Of a DNA stretch of 64,000 nt, positions 55,497 through 63,476 are shown one piece after another (position 1 is the stretch's first letter; every line of letters starts with the position of its first letter). The DNA lies in the NCBI GenBank assembly GCA_033852175.1, contig JAWSUY010000001.1:310001-374000 (forward strand), written 5' to 3'. The notes beneath the pieces were generated by a model. It was not told the origin of the DNA and searched no databases. It saw only the letters and a list, made by a program, of their open reading frames with translations. This stretch comes from Agarilytica sp033852175 (GTDB lineage: Bacteria; Pseudomonadota; Gammaproteobacteria; Pseudomonadales; Cellvibrionaceae). A program made the position numbers and the translations under genes.

Positions 55497-55982
55497 ATGA
55501 AATTATTATCCAGACTCGTTATTGCACTCACCCTATTTTCAAGCACGCTAGCGCTTAACGCTTTCGCAGAAAAAGCTAAGACCACATACCAATATCAAAA
55601 ACCCGGCGCCCCCATCCGACTCGCGGAGCCAAATCTAATACAGATGGAGCCCCACAGCACCAAGACCGTCACTATTTCTTTTCAGACTCCATCAGCTGGC
55701 GAGCTATCAATTAGCGCCAAACCATCCCTAGGAATTAACATTGACGACACCAACCAACACAACTTCGACCTTGCAACGTCCCCCCCATCACTGACTCTGC
55801 AAGTAGATTCTCAAGAGGAAGGTCTATATAACATCATGTTTCAAGCATCGATCTCTGAAAACGGACCGAATATGCATCGCGTATTTGGCATTGCAGTTCA
55901 AGTCGGCAACCCTCCCGCCACCACAAAGCAAAAAGCTAGCACGCCATACGTCATCATGAAGGCAGAAGAAACTATTAAGTGA
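55497..55982 (+). CDS. Small secreted protein encoded with the HEXXH lipoprotein
   Basis: 161 residues. A signal peptide (L-L-S-R-L-V-I-A-L-T-L-F ... N-A-F-A | E-K-A) is followed by a beta-rich domain with alternating polar/hydrophobic runs (T-K-T-V-T-I-S-F-Q-T and S-L-T-L-Q-V-D-S), like an Ig-type sandwich. No cysteines in the mature part. I recognise no family. The start lies 2 bp after the peptidase stop with no ribosome binding site, implying translational coupling; partner, inhibitor or propeptide roles are all open. Confidence 0.75.
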   Translation: MKLLSRLVIALTLFSSTLALNAFAEKAKTTYQYQKPGAPIRLAEPNLIQMEPHSTKTVTISFQTPSAGELSISAKPSLGINIDDTNQHNFDLATSPPSLTLQVDSQEEGLYNIMFQASISENGPNMHRVFGIAVQVGNPPATTKQKASTPYVIMKAEETIK

Positions 55983-56272
55983 AGTAAAAAATAGACGAAC
56001 AAGGTGCATCTAAACATATAGCCACCCTGAAAACGCTACCGGGTGGCATTCTTCGCTGACAATGCACACTCAGAACAAATATGGACGCCACAAAGCTATT
56101 CTTACACAACAAATGTAGCCATTCTCTTTTCCCGAATCAATTACCCACCTCACAAGCCGCATTCATTATAAGTCAGGCCTCAAATAAACAAGCCTAATAC
56201 CAAAATTTCATAAGAAAACTAGGCCATTTTGTCCTATGCTTTTTGTATTACTATCTACGCTATATCTCAGTA

Positions 56273-57742
56273 ATGACAAATCAAACACGACATAAAGTAC
56301 TCCTCATCGAAGACAGTAAGTCCTTTGCTGCCATGCTGCAGAATTTCATTACCCAAACACACGGATTTGAAGTTGACTGGGTTGAAACCTTAAAGGAAGC
56401 TACAGAGGTACTGTCCAAAAACAAAGACCAATACTTTACCGCGGTAGTAGACTACCACCTACCAGACGCCCCCAACGGTGAAGCCATAGATGTCGTCGTT
56501 GCAGCAAAAATTCCCGCCATCATCTTTACCGGTCAAAAAGGTGAGTCGATGGAAGAGGATTTATGGCACAAGGGTATAGCCGACTACGCTAACAAACGCG
56601 GAAGCTATAATCTGGAGTATGTTACATGGATGGTAAATCGAATTTACTTAAATAGTGACGTCGAGATTTTAGTCGTCGACGATAGCAGAGTCGCCAGAAA
56701 CACCATCTCTCGAATGCTGAAACGCCAAAACTTTATTGTGCATACTGCCGCTTCCGGAGAGGAAGCATTAATAAGCTTGGAGAAAAACCCCAACACTATA
56801 ATCGCAGTTATTGACTGTAATATGGATGGAATGAGTGGGTTTGAACTCACCATGCATATCAGAGAAGAGCATGCCCGAGCGCGACTTGAAATCATTGGAA
56901 TTTCTTCCCAGGGCGGACGTAGCATGGCAGCCCAGTTTATTAAATCAGGCGCCAGCGATTTTGTTTTAAAACCCCTTATTCCCGAAGAATTTCTATGTCG
57001 AATCAACAATGCAGTTGATCGTATCGAGTCTTACTGCGAACTAGACAAACTCAACAAACTGAAAAATCAATTCTTAGGAACAGCTGCCCATGACATACGC
57101 GGCCCTCTTGGATCAATAAAAACAGCAGCAGATTTTCTACTTAGAAAGCCCCCAACACCCGAACGCTTGGAAAAACTTCTCAACATGATCTCGAATAGCA
57201 GTGTTGATTTACTAGGGCTATTGGAAGAATTGCTCGATGTATCCGTGATTGAAAGTGGCATAGTCCACCTTCATACAGAAAAAGTCGATATTTCTGAAGC
57301 CTTACTTGAGCGCCTCGACTTATACCAATTAGAAGCCAGCGCCAAAGGAATTGAAATTCACCAAGAAATAACGCCCAAAATAATGGCAACTGTCGATCTC
57401 TTAAAAATAAAACAGGTCTTTGATAACCTCGTAACAAATGCTATCAAATATTCTAAACCAAACTCATCTGTCGATATAAAACTCGTATCCGATGCAGAGT
57501 CTTTTACCGTATCAGTGAAAGATGCCGGCCCCGGGATATCTACAGAAGAACAGCCCAAGCTTTTTAAAGCATTTTCAGCGATCAGTACACAAGCGACGGG
57601 AGGGGAAAAGAAAACCGGTTTAGGTCTAGCAATTACCAAGAGCGCTGTCGATGCGCACCAGGGAAAAATTTATTATAAGAACGATAGCAGCACCCATTCG
57701 ACGTTCTACGTAGAATTACCTTTGGAGGCAAAAAATAAATAG
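56273..57742 (+). CDS. Hybrid sensor: two receiver domains then histidine kinase
   Basis: 489 residues from ATG 56273 (M-T-N-Q-T-R-H-K-V); a longer in-frame start adds ten residues. First receiver: E-D-S and V-V-D-Y-H-L-P-D. Second receiver: V-V-D-D-S-R, V-I-D-C-N-M-D-G-M-S-G and the K-P of V-L-K-P. Then HisKA (A-A-H-D-I-R-G-P-L) and HATPase (N-L-V-T-N-A-I-K-Y-S, D-A-G-P-G-I-S, T-G-L-G-L-A-I). No membrane helix or output domain, so it is a cytoplasmic relay kinase. The REC-first layout, with no partner nearby, suggests phosphate input from another kinase. Confidence 0.9.
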   Translation: MTNQTRHKVLLIEDSKSFAAMLQNFITQTHGFEVDWVETLKEATEVLSKNKDQYFTAVVDYHLPDAPNGEAIDVVVAAKIPAIIFTGQKGESMEEDLWHKGIADYANKRGSYNLEYVTWMVNRIYLNSDVEILVVDDSRVARNTISRMLKRQNFIVHTAASGEEALISLEKNPNTIIAVIDCNMDGMSGFELTMHIREEHARARLEIIGISSQGGRSMAAQFIKSGASDFVLKPLIPEEFLCRINNAVDRIESYCELDKLNKLKNQFLGTAAHDIRGPLGSIKTAADFLLRKPPTPERLEKLLNMISNSSVDLLGLLEELLDVSVIESGIVHLHTEKVDISEALLERLDLYQLEASAKGIEIHQEITPKIMATVDLLKIKQVFDNLVTNAIKYSKPNSSVDIKLVSDAESFTVSVKDAGPGISTEEQPKLFKAFSAISTQATGGEKKTGLGLAITKSAVDAHQGKIYYKNDSSTHSTFYVELPLEAKNK

Positions 57743-57813
57743 CGTCACACCACGGCCCCATCCTCCGACAACTTGCCCCCTGCAATTTACGCTTAAACTT
57801 ACCCCCCCCAAAC

Positions 57814-58215
57814 CTACTCTTCAGTAATCCAAATATCACGACACCATTGCCAAAAGTCGTCCCACTCCATCGTTAAATCATTGCCATCCCAAAAATAAAC
57901 TTTCCCTGCTTGGTCAATGCAAGCATACCCACCCCCGTATTCACAAACAGGAACATATTCGCGCGGCAGCCCAATCTCCCATGCACGCGAGGTTACCTCA
58001 GATAAATAAGTATGAGAGCGCGGGTCTGCAGCAGTAACAGGCTCAATCACCCCAACAATCACATCACTGACCTCCAGTAAAAACAGGCGAAGATCATAGG
58101 GAATAGGCATCAATATCTCCTCTTCGATACAAACAAGCGCCTCCTCAGTGGGAAGCTCTAGCGGCAAATTAACGGCTGCATTGTGTTCTCGTAATAGGTC
58201 AATAATTTCTTCCAC
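57814..58215 (-). CDS. SMI1/KNR4 (SUKH) family protein
   Basis: 133 residues. Typical SUKH features: P-I-P-Y-D-L-R-L-F-L-L-E-V-S-D, F-W-D-G-N-D-L-T and a W-D-D-F-W-Q-W ending. In bacteria the family includes immunity proteins for secreted toxins, but many solitary members exist. No toxin gene is adjacent, so immunity is only a possibility. Confidence 0.85.
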   Translation of the reverse strand: MEEIIDLLREHNAAVNLPLELPTEEALVCIEEEILMPIPYDLRLFLLEVSDVIVGVIEPVTAADPRSHTYLSEVTSRAWEIGLPREYVPVCEYGGGYACIDQAGKVYFWDGNDLTMEWDDFWQWCRDIWITEE

Positions 58216-58308
58216 GATCTAACTCTCTTATAAAATAGTTTATTTGCCGCTTATTTAGCTGCAATCTCACCCAGCAACTCTCTTTCAACGCCCGCAAGCA
58301 AAATCCGA

Positions 58309-59172
58309 TTATTTATGTGCTCTTCTCACTTCACCTGCATGCAACGAAAACTCTCGTCTGAAGGCTCGAGAAAATGCAGCTTCAGAACGATAACCAACAG
58401 CCTCTGCAACCATACTCACGCTATCCCCCCGACTCAAATAATCATAGGCTAATTGCATCCGCCACCAAGTGAGGTACTGCATTGTAGTCCAGCCACTGAC
58501 CGCTTTGAAACTTTCGGCCAATCCTGTTCGCGACAAACCACTCACAGTAGCCAAGCCCTTTAATGTCCAAGCTTTTTGGGGCGATCGATGCATTTCAAGC
58601 AAGGCTCGCCGTAACTTTGAATGACCATACAATGCCAACACACCCACATCGGAACAATCTTGCTCAACGTAGTGCCGCATCGCGTACACAAAGACCAATT
58701 CGGATAAGCGGTCAATCACCAAGCTTTGCGCATTCAAATAACTCTCATCAATCAACAACTGACGCAACTGATGCAACCACATAGTGTTCGCAGAATGCTT
58801 GAATATCATCACTTTAGGCAAAGAGTTGATAAGCGCATCACCACCAACGTGCTGAAAGAGGATCTTTCCACATAACATCCCCGTACCTTCAACCTCAACC
58901 GCTCTAGCATATGGCACATGTACCTGCAGCCCTTCGATTTCCGAGGCAGGGCGCATAGAGTGGGGAAGCTCTCTGGGAAAGATAACCAATTCGCCCGCCT
59001 CCAATATTTCATCGGGAAAACCCGGAATACTCAAAATGCAGGCGCCCTCTGTAGGCATATGAAAGCAAGTTTGCCCCAGCTCACTCTCTCGAATAAGCCA
59101 ATCCCCACAAACTTTGGCGTTGTGATACACCTCAGCATGCATTCGAAACAATTTAAGAAGGTCTACAATCAT
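58309..59172 (-). CDS. AraC-family regulator with cupin sensor
   Basis: 287 residues from ATG 59172 (M-I-V-D-L-L-K-L-F-R); a TTG 18 bp upstream is the alternative. The N-terminal cupin_6 type domain (H-M-P-T-E-G-A-C-I-L and I-F-P-R-E-L-P-H-S) would bind a small ligand. The C-terminal domain has two helix-turn-helices (W-T-L-K-G-L-A-T-V-S-G-L-S and V-S-M-V-A-E-A-V-G-Y-R-S-E-A-A-F-S-R-A-F-R). It is divergent from the AhpD-like gene with a 111-bp gap and is the likely regulator of it. Confidence 0.9.
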   Translation of the reverse strand: MIVDLLKLFRMHAEVYHNAKVCGDWLIRESELGQTCFHMPTEGACILSIPGFPDEILEAGELVIFPRELPHSMRPASEIEGLQVHVPYARAVEVEGTGMLCGKILFQHVGGDALINSLPKVMIFKHSANTMWLHQLRQLLIDESYLNAQSLVIDRLSELVFVYAMRHYVEQDCSDVGVLALYGHSKLRRALLEMHRSPQKAWTLKGLATVSGLSRTGLAESFKAVSGWTTMQYLTWWRMQLAYDYLSRGDSVSMVAEAVGYRSEAAFSRAFRREFSLHAGEVRRAHK

Positions 59173-59283
59173 ATATGTACGATAGAGCAATTAATATGGC
59201 CAAAATAGCATTCAACGTTCACGGTAGTCTACCTACAATATCCTCTCCCCCTAAACGAACAATGCTTGATTAAGGATAAAAAT

Positions 59284-59826
59284 ATGACTGACTATACTTT
59301 TCACACCATCGAAAATAGCGACGGCGAACGCAAAGAAATACTGCAGTCCGTAAAGGACAGCTATGGCTTCGTGCCAAACCTTTTCGGTTACATGGCTGAA
59401 GCGCCCGTCACACTGAAAGCATATCTTGAGCTGAACAAATTAATCTCTCAAAGCTCATTACCACCCGCACTCGCACAGGTGGCCCTGCTGACCGCCAGTA
59501 TCGAAAACAAATGTGAGTTTTGCAGTATTGCCCACCAGGCTATGGCCAAAAAATTTGGCACAGCCCCACAAACGGTGCACGCACTAATTAACAACGGTGT
59601 GATTGAGGACAACAAAGACCAAACTGTGGCATCCGTTGTGAGAGAGATCATTAACACACGAGGCTGGGTAAATGAGGACGTCCTCAACGCTTTTTATTCA
59701 GCAGGATTTACCCAGCAACAATATTTTGAGCTGATATTAGTCGTTACCATAAAGACCTTATCGAACTATATTAACCACCAAACTCTGCCTCGCGCCAATA
59801 ACGAACTGCTACAAATGATTACCTAA
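59284..59826 (+). CDS. Carboxymuconolactone decarboxylase/AhpD-like protein
   Basis: 180 residues from ATG 59284 with AAGGA 10 nt upstream; an upstream TTG is less likely. The AhpD-type thiol motif is E-N-K-C-E-F-C-S-I-A-H (Cys77, Cys80, His84), which suggests alkylhydroperoxidase or thiol-dependent oxidoreductase activity rather than decarboxylation. Next to a divergent AraC regulator; the pair resembles the AraC-controlled AhpD modules that respond to electrophiles or organic peroxides. Substrate is unknown. Confidence 0.88.
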   Translation: MTDYTFHTIENSDGERKEILQSVKDSYGFVPNLFGYMAEAPVTLKAYLELNKLISQSSLPPALAQVALLTASIENKCEFCSIAHQAMAKKFGTAPQTVHALINNGVIEDNKDQTVASVVREIINTRGWVNEDVLNAFYSAGFTQQQYFELILVVTIKTLSNYINHQTLPRANNELLQMIT

Positions 59827-59877
59827 AAATGCAGCAAACTCATTAGAGAACGCCCGCACTCAGGTTTACATTACACA

Positions 59878-59972
59878 CGAATTTAAAACTAAGCTTCTAC
59901 ACCACTAGATATGGATATTGAGAACAACAACTCCCCCATATCTAGTGGGAAAAATCTGACATTTTAGATTCG
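59878..59972. repeat. Imperfect palindrome, dispersed repeat copy 2
   Basis: Outer arms CGAATTTAAAAC and (inverted) CATTTTAGATTCG match the internal blocks of the 24567-24736 element. The central stem is a perfect 13 bp, CCACTAGATATGG (59902-59914)/CCATATCTAGTGG (59936-59948). The rest of the 479-bp gap (59827-60305) shows no gene until the 54-residue ORF. Confidence 0.7.
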
Positions 59973-60240
59973 ATCTCTCTGCATCCCAGTTTTTAGTCGC
60001 GCACCGAAAATAACGACTGCCAACTCCATCACACTTCAAATTTTCCGGTTAATAATAAATTCATTTAACAGCATTGTATTTTTATGCTCTAAATTACGCT
60101 TATCTCCCCGAAAAACGATTGTACCGATATCACTGTATCGAAGGGTTTTAAGCACAGTGGTTTTTTATGATTCAATGTTACTATTATCGCTATACTCACA
60201 CAGCAAAGAACGAGCAAGCACTAAAAACTCGTCTACAATT

Positions 60241-60264
60241 AGGGGGTCAAAAGTAAGGCCCCCT
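60241..60264 (+). promoter_or_regulatory. Leader hairpin before the small charged protein
   Basis: AGGGGGTC (60241-60248) pairs with GGCCCCCT (60257-60264) with one G-T wobble and an 8-nt loop, followed by TTT. It sits about 40 bp before the start of the next gene and could be a terminator for anything upstream or a regulatory leader. Confidence 0.4.
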
Positions 60265-60305
60265 TTAAACTCAGAAGCTCAGGACTTCTCGTAGTAGAGA
60301 TAATT

Positions 60306-60470
60306 ATGACAAACGATAACGAAAAAACATTTGTTCTAGAACAGCTTGATGAAGCGCTTGAAGAAAGACAAACCCCTGATCGACGCAAAATTATCGATGA
60401 GGTTGAGGAGTTGGTACAGGAGGACCGCCGCAAAGAAAATCGACGAGAAACCTCCGCCGCTAAGCAATAA
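60306..60470 (+). CDS. 54-residue highly charged protein of unknown function
   Basis: ATG 60306 to TAA 60468-60470. The product reads M-T-N-D-N-E-K-T-F-V-L-E-Q-L and is rich in Glu, Arg and Lys. It is predicted to be mostly helical with a coiled-coil character; R-R-K-I-I-D-E-V-E-E-L and R-R-K-E-N-R-R-E-T are its most regular parts. It has only a weak GAGA ribosome-binding-like sequence. No family recognised. Codon choice and the lack of another explanation for the segment make it plausible, not proven. Confidence 0.55.
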   Translation: MTNDNEKTFVLEQLDEALEERQTPDRRKIIDEVEELVQEDRRKENRRETSAAKQ

Positions 60471-60771
60471 GCTAGTGCGTAGCGCCCTATATTAAGCAAA
60501 CCTATAAAATCATCATCGCCTTATTTGGCATATGAGAATGTAGTTTCTGCATACAGCAGCTTAAACCGGTGCGTTAACTCAAGGTCTTTTTAAGAAGCTT
60601 ACACTTCCGACGTAAAACACAGCCTCCATGTGGTGAATGAAGACTGTGTTTTTATCTGTGTGCTGGATTATTGATACGCTTCCAAGTGAAAACAAACATA
60701 CTAGTTCACAACGGCTTCAGCTCTGAACCCGCAAAACTAACAGCGTGAAAGTGGCAAATCAAAACCCTACT
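60471..60771. other. Gap between the small protein gene and tex
   Basis: 301 bp between convergent genes. It holds a candidate bidirectional terminator (60614-60653, marked separately) and no ORF I would call. Confidence 0.45.
60614..60653. terminator. Candidate bidirectional terminator
   Basis: AAAACACAG (60614-60622) pairs with CTGTGTTTT (60644-60652), a 9-bp stem with a 21-nt loop and a T-tract on each strand. Suited to end both the small protein gene and tex. Confidence 0.55.
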
Positions 60772-63078
60772 CTATGAGCGTTTTGATTTTTGTTTTGCCT
60801 GCGCAAACAATGCTGCCATCGCTCCAGTCGGCTCTGGTTTTTGCTGGCGAGGCGCACTGTTATTACGAGCCGGGCGACTAGAACGTGAGCCCGCTTCACG
60901 CTCTTCGGGCGTATCGTCTAAACGCATCGATAAAGCAATGCGCTTACGCTGAGGGTCTACTTCCATGACCTTCACTTGCACAATATCCCCAGCTTTTACG
61001 ACTTCTCGCGGATCTTTAACAAAGCGGTTTGCCAATGCAGAGATATGCACTAAACCGTCTTGATGGACGCCGACATCGACAAAAGCACCGAAGTTTGTAA
61101 CGTTTGTAATCGCACCTTCAAGTATCATTCCTGGCTGAAGATCTGAAATTTTTTCAACGCCCTCTTGGAATTGCGCCGTTTTAAATTCAGGCCGAGGATC
61201 TCGTCCCGGTTTTTCAAGCTCTTGCAAAATATCCTTTACCGTAGGCAAGCCAAACTTTTCATCAATATAGTCTTCGGCTTTTAGCGAACGTAAAAATTTC
61301 GTATCGCCAATAAGGGACGAAAGCGACTTACTATTTTTTTCAGCAATACGCTCAACTAAAGCATACGATTCTGGATGTACTGCAGATGCATCTAAAGGAT
61401 TATCCCCTTTTGCTATACGCAAAAATCCAGCGGCCTGCTCAAATGCTTTTGCCCCCAAGCGCGGCACGTCTTTTAGTTGCGAACGACTTTTTAAACCACC
61501 AATCGAGTTTCTGTATTCAACGATATTATTCGCAATACTCGAACTTAAACCTGACACTCGTGATAACAGCGGCGCAGAAGCGGTATTAATCTCAACGCCA
61601 ACGCCGTTCACACAATCTTCCACAACAACATTCAAGGATTTAGCCAATCGTGATTGCGACACATCGTGCTGATATTGCCCCACACCAATTGACTTAGGAT
61701 CGATTTTCACCAATTCCGCTAGAGGATCTTGTAAGCGGCGTGCAATTGAAATTGCTCCTCGAATGGTCACATCTAAATCTGGAAATTCTTTAGCCCCGAA
61801 TTCCGAAGCTGAATAAATCGACGCGCCCGCTTCGTTCACCATTACTTTCTGTGCATTAATGTCTTTATGTGCTTTCAGCACATCACCAACAAATTTTTCA
61901 GTTTCGCGACTGCCGGTTCCATTCCCAATTGCAATTAAATTCACGTTATGTTTTTTACATAGAGCAACCAAAACCAACTCCGCTTCATGAAGCTTTTTTT
62001 GTGGAGGCGTCGGGAAAATAGCGCAATGATCTAAAATTTGACCGGTTGCATCCACAACAGCAACTTTAACTCCTGTTCTCAGGCCAGGATCTAAACCAAT
62101 TGTTGCTTTTTGACCCGCCGGAGCTGCCAGCAATACGTCTTTTAAATTCATTGCGAAGACATCAATCGCGTCCGCCTCAGCCCGCTCACGCAAGTCACCC
62201 AATAGGTCGGTTTCTAAATGTGTCGCAAGCTTGACTCGCCACGCCCAACGAACACATTCCAACAACCAGGCATCAGCTGCTCGGCCTTCATCTTTAATAT
62301 CCCAAAATTCGGATACCATTAATTCACAGGGATGTTTTTGCCCTGTTTCTAACTCAGTCTCCAACGTAAAAGCAATCGTTAAGATGCTCTCATTGCGACC
62401 ACGGAACATTGCGAGAGCGCGGTGCGACGGGACTCCGGAAAAGCGCTCTTTATGCTCAAAATAATCCCTAAATTTCTCACCTTCGCCTTCTTTACCGGGA
62501 ATCACTTCCGCCTTTAGAAAGGTTTCACTGCGCATAAAGTCACGAAGCCTTTCCAACAATCCCGCATTCTCACTGAAACGTTCCATCAGGATCTGCTTGG
62601 CACCATCTAAAGCTGACTTTATATCTTCAATTTTGTGTTCAGGGTTAAAGTATTTAGCCGCTTCAACTTCCGGCAACAATGAGCGATCGTCAAACAAGGA
62701 ATCTGCCAACGGTTCTAAGCCAGCTTCGCGCGCCGTCTGCGCTTTTGTTCTGCGCTTAGGCTTGTAAGGTAAATACAAATCCTCAAGCTGTGTTTTGGTT
62801 TCTGCTTTGCCGATTTGCGCTTCCAGTTCTGGGGTCAGCTTTTCTTGCTCGGTAATCGATTTTAGAATCGTAAGCCGACGATCTTCCAACTCTCTCAAGT
62901 AGTTGAGACGCTCTTCCAGAGTCCTCAACTGGCCATCATCCAAGCCTCCCGTCACTTCTTTTCGGTAACGCGAAATAAAGGGGACCGTAGCTCCTCCATC
63001 TAACAAGGAAATGGCAGAGCTGACTTGGCTTTCGCCAACGCTCAATTCTTGAGCGATACGTGTTTGAATGCTGTTCAT
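60772..63078 (-). CDS. tex: Transcription accessory protein Tex
   Basis: 768 residues. Tex-type N-terminal helix-turn-helix region (I-A-Q-E-L-S-V-G-E-S-Q-V), YqgF-like domain (A-T-I-G-L-D-P-G-L-R-T-G-V-K-V), helix-hairpin-helix units (I-N-T-A-S-A-P-L-L-S-R-V-S-G-L) and a C-terminal S1 RNA-binding domain (F-G-A-F-V-D-V-G-V-H-Q-D-G-L-V-H-I-S). It binds nucleic acid and influences transcription elongation. Single-gene unit. Confidence 0.96.
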   Translation of the reverse strand: MNSIQTRIAQELSVGESQVSSAISLLDGGATVPFISRYRKEVTGGLDDGQLRTLEERLNYLRELEDRRLTILKSITEQEKLTPELEAQIGKAETKTQLEDLYLPYKPKRRTKAQTAREAGLEPLADSLFDDRSLLPEVEAAKYFNPEHKIEDIKSALDGAKQILMERFSENAGLLERLRDFMRSETFLKAEVIPGKEGEGEKFRDYFEHKERFSGVPSHRALAMFRGRNESILTIAFTLETELETGQKHPCELMVSEFWDIKDEGRAADAWLLECVRWAWRVKLATHLETDLLGDLRERAEADAIDVFAMNLKDVLLAAPAGQKATIGLDPGLRTGVKVAVVDATGQILDHCAIFPTPPQKKLHEAELVLVALCKKHNVNLIAIGNGTGSRETEKFVGDVLKAHKDINAQKVMVNEAGASIYSASEFGAKEFPDLDVTIRGAISIARRLQDPLAELVKIDPKSIGVGQYQHDVSQSRLAKSLNVVVEDCVNGVGVEINTASAPLLSRVSGLSSSIANNIVEYRNSIGGLKSRSQLKDVPRLGAKAFEQAAGFLRIAKGDNPLDASAVHPESYALVERIAEKNSKSLSSLIGDTKFLRSLKAEDYIDEKFGLPTVKDILQELEKPGRDPRPEFKTAQFQEGVEKISDLQPGMILEGAITNVTNFGAFVDVGVHQDGLVHISALANRFVKDPREVVKAGDIVQVKVMEVDPQRKRIALSMRLDDTPEEREAGSRSSRPARNNSAPRQQKPEPTGAMAALFAQAKQKSKRS

Positions 63079-63476
63079 AAAATGGACTATAACCGTAAGA
63101 GGAATCGAATGAGAGGTAAACTGAAGTGTGAATTATCCGAATTTAACGTTTATCGCACAATCTTGTTTTTACAGAAAGTTTATGGGCCGAAAATGCCAGT
63201 CACCCCCAATGGCATTTCCCAGCAACCTTTAAAGCAAAGGCACACCGCGGAATCTTCCCCGAAACAGTCGAAAAGGAGATCGAAAGCCTAGACGTGAGTA
63301 CAATTCTAGCTCGTAGCGAGAGCGAATTTGAAATGTCAGATTTATCCAACGCCCCTCTAAACTTCAGGAAAATACCAGTTACTGAGCGGAACCTATGATT
63401 TGTCTCTGAATTTGAGCTTTTCATTTCCGGCATGAACACAATAGTGAATACACGCTTTTCCGCAAGGGCCGCAACG
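63079..63476. other. Gap between tex and the aquaporin gene
   Basis: 398 bp. Apart from one repeat-related block (63306-63343) I see no gene, hairpin or promoter that I can support. Confidence 0.45.
63306..63343. repeat. Solo arm of the dispersed palindrome, copy 3
   Basis: CTAGCTCGTAGCGAGAGCG followed by AATTTGAAATGTCAGATTT repeats, with few changes, the left-arm block at about 24588-24622 (GGCTCGTTGCGAGAACG, AATTTAAAATGTCAGTTTT). No matching second arm follows, so this is a partial or decayed copy. Confidence 0.65.

Noticed and set aside
60239..60499. A minus-strand open frame opposite the 54-residue gene
   Set aside because: Ser/Arg-rich shadow of the charged plus-strand protein, with no ribosome binding site.
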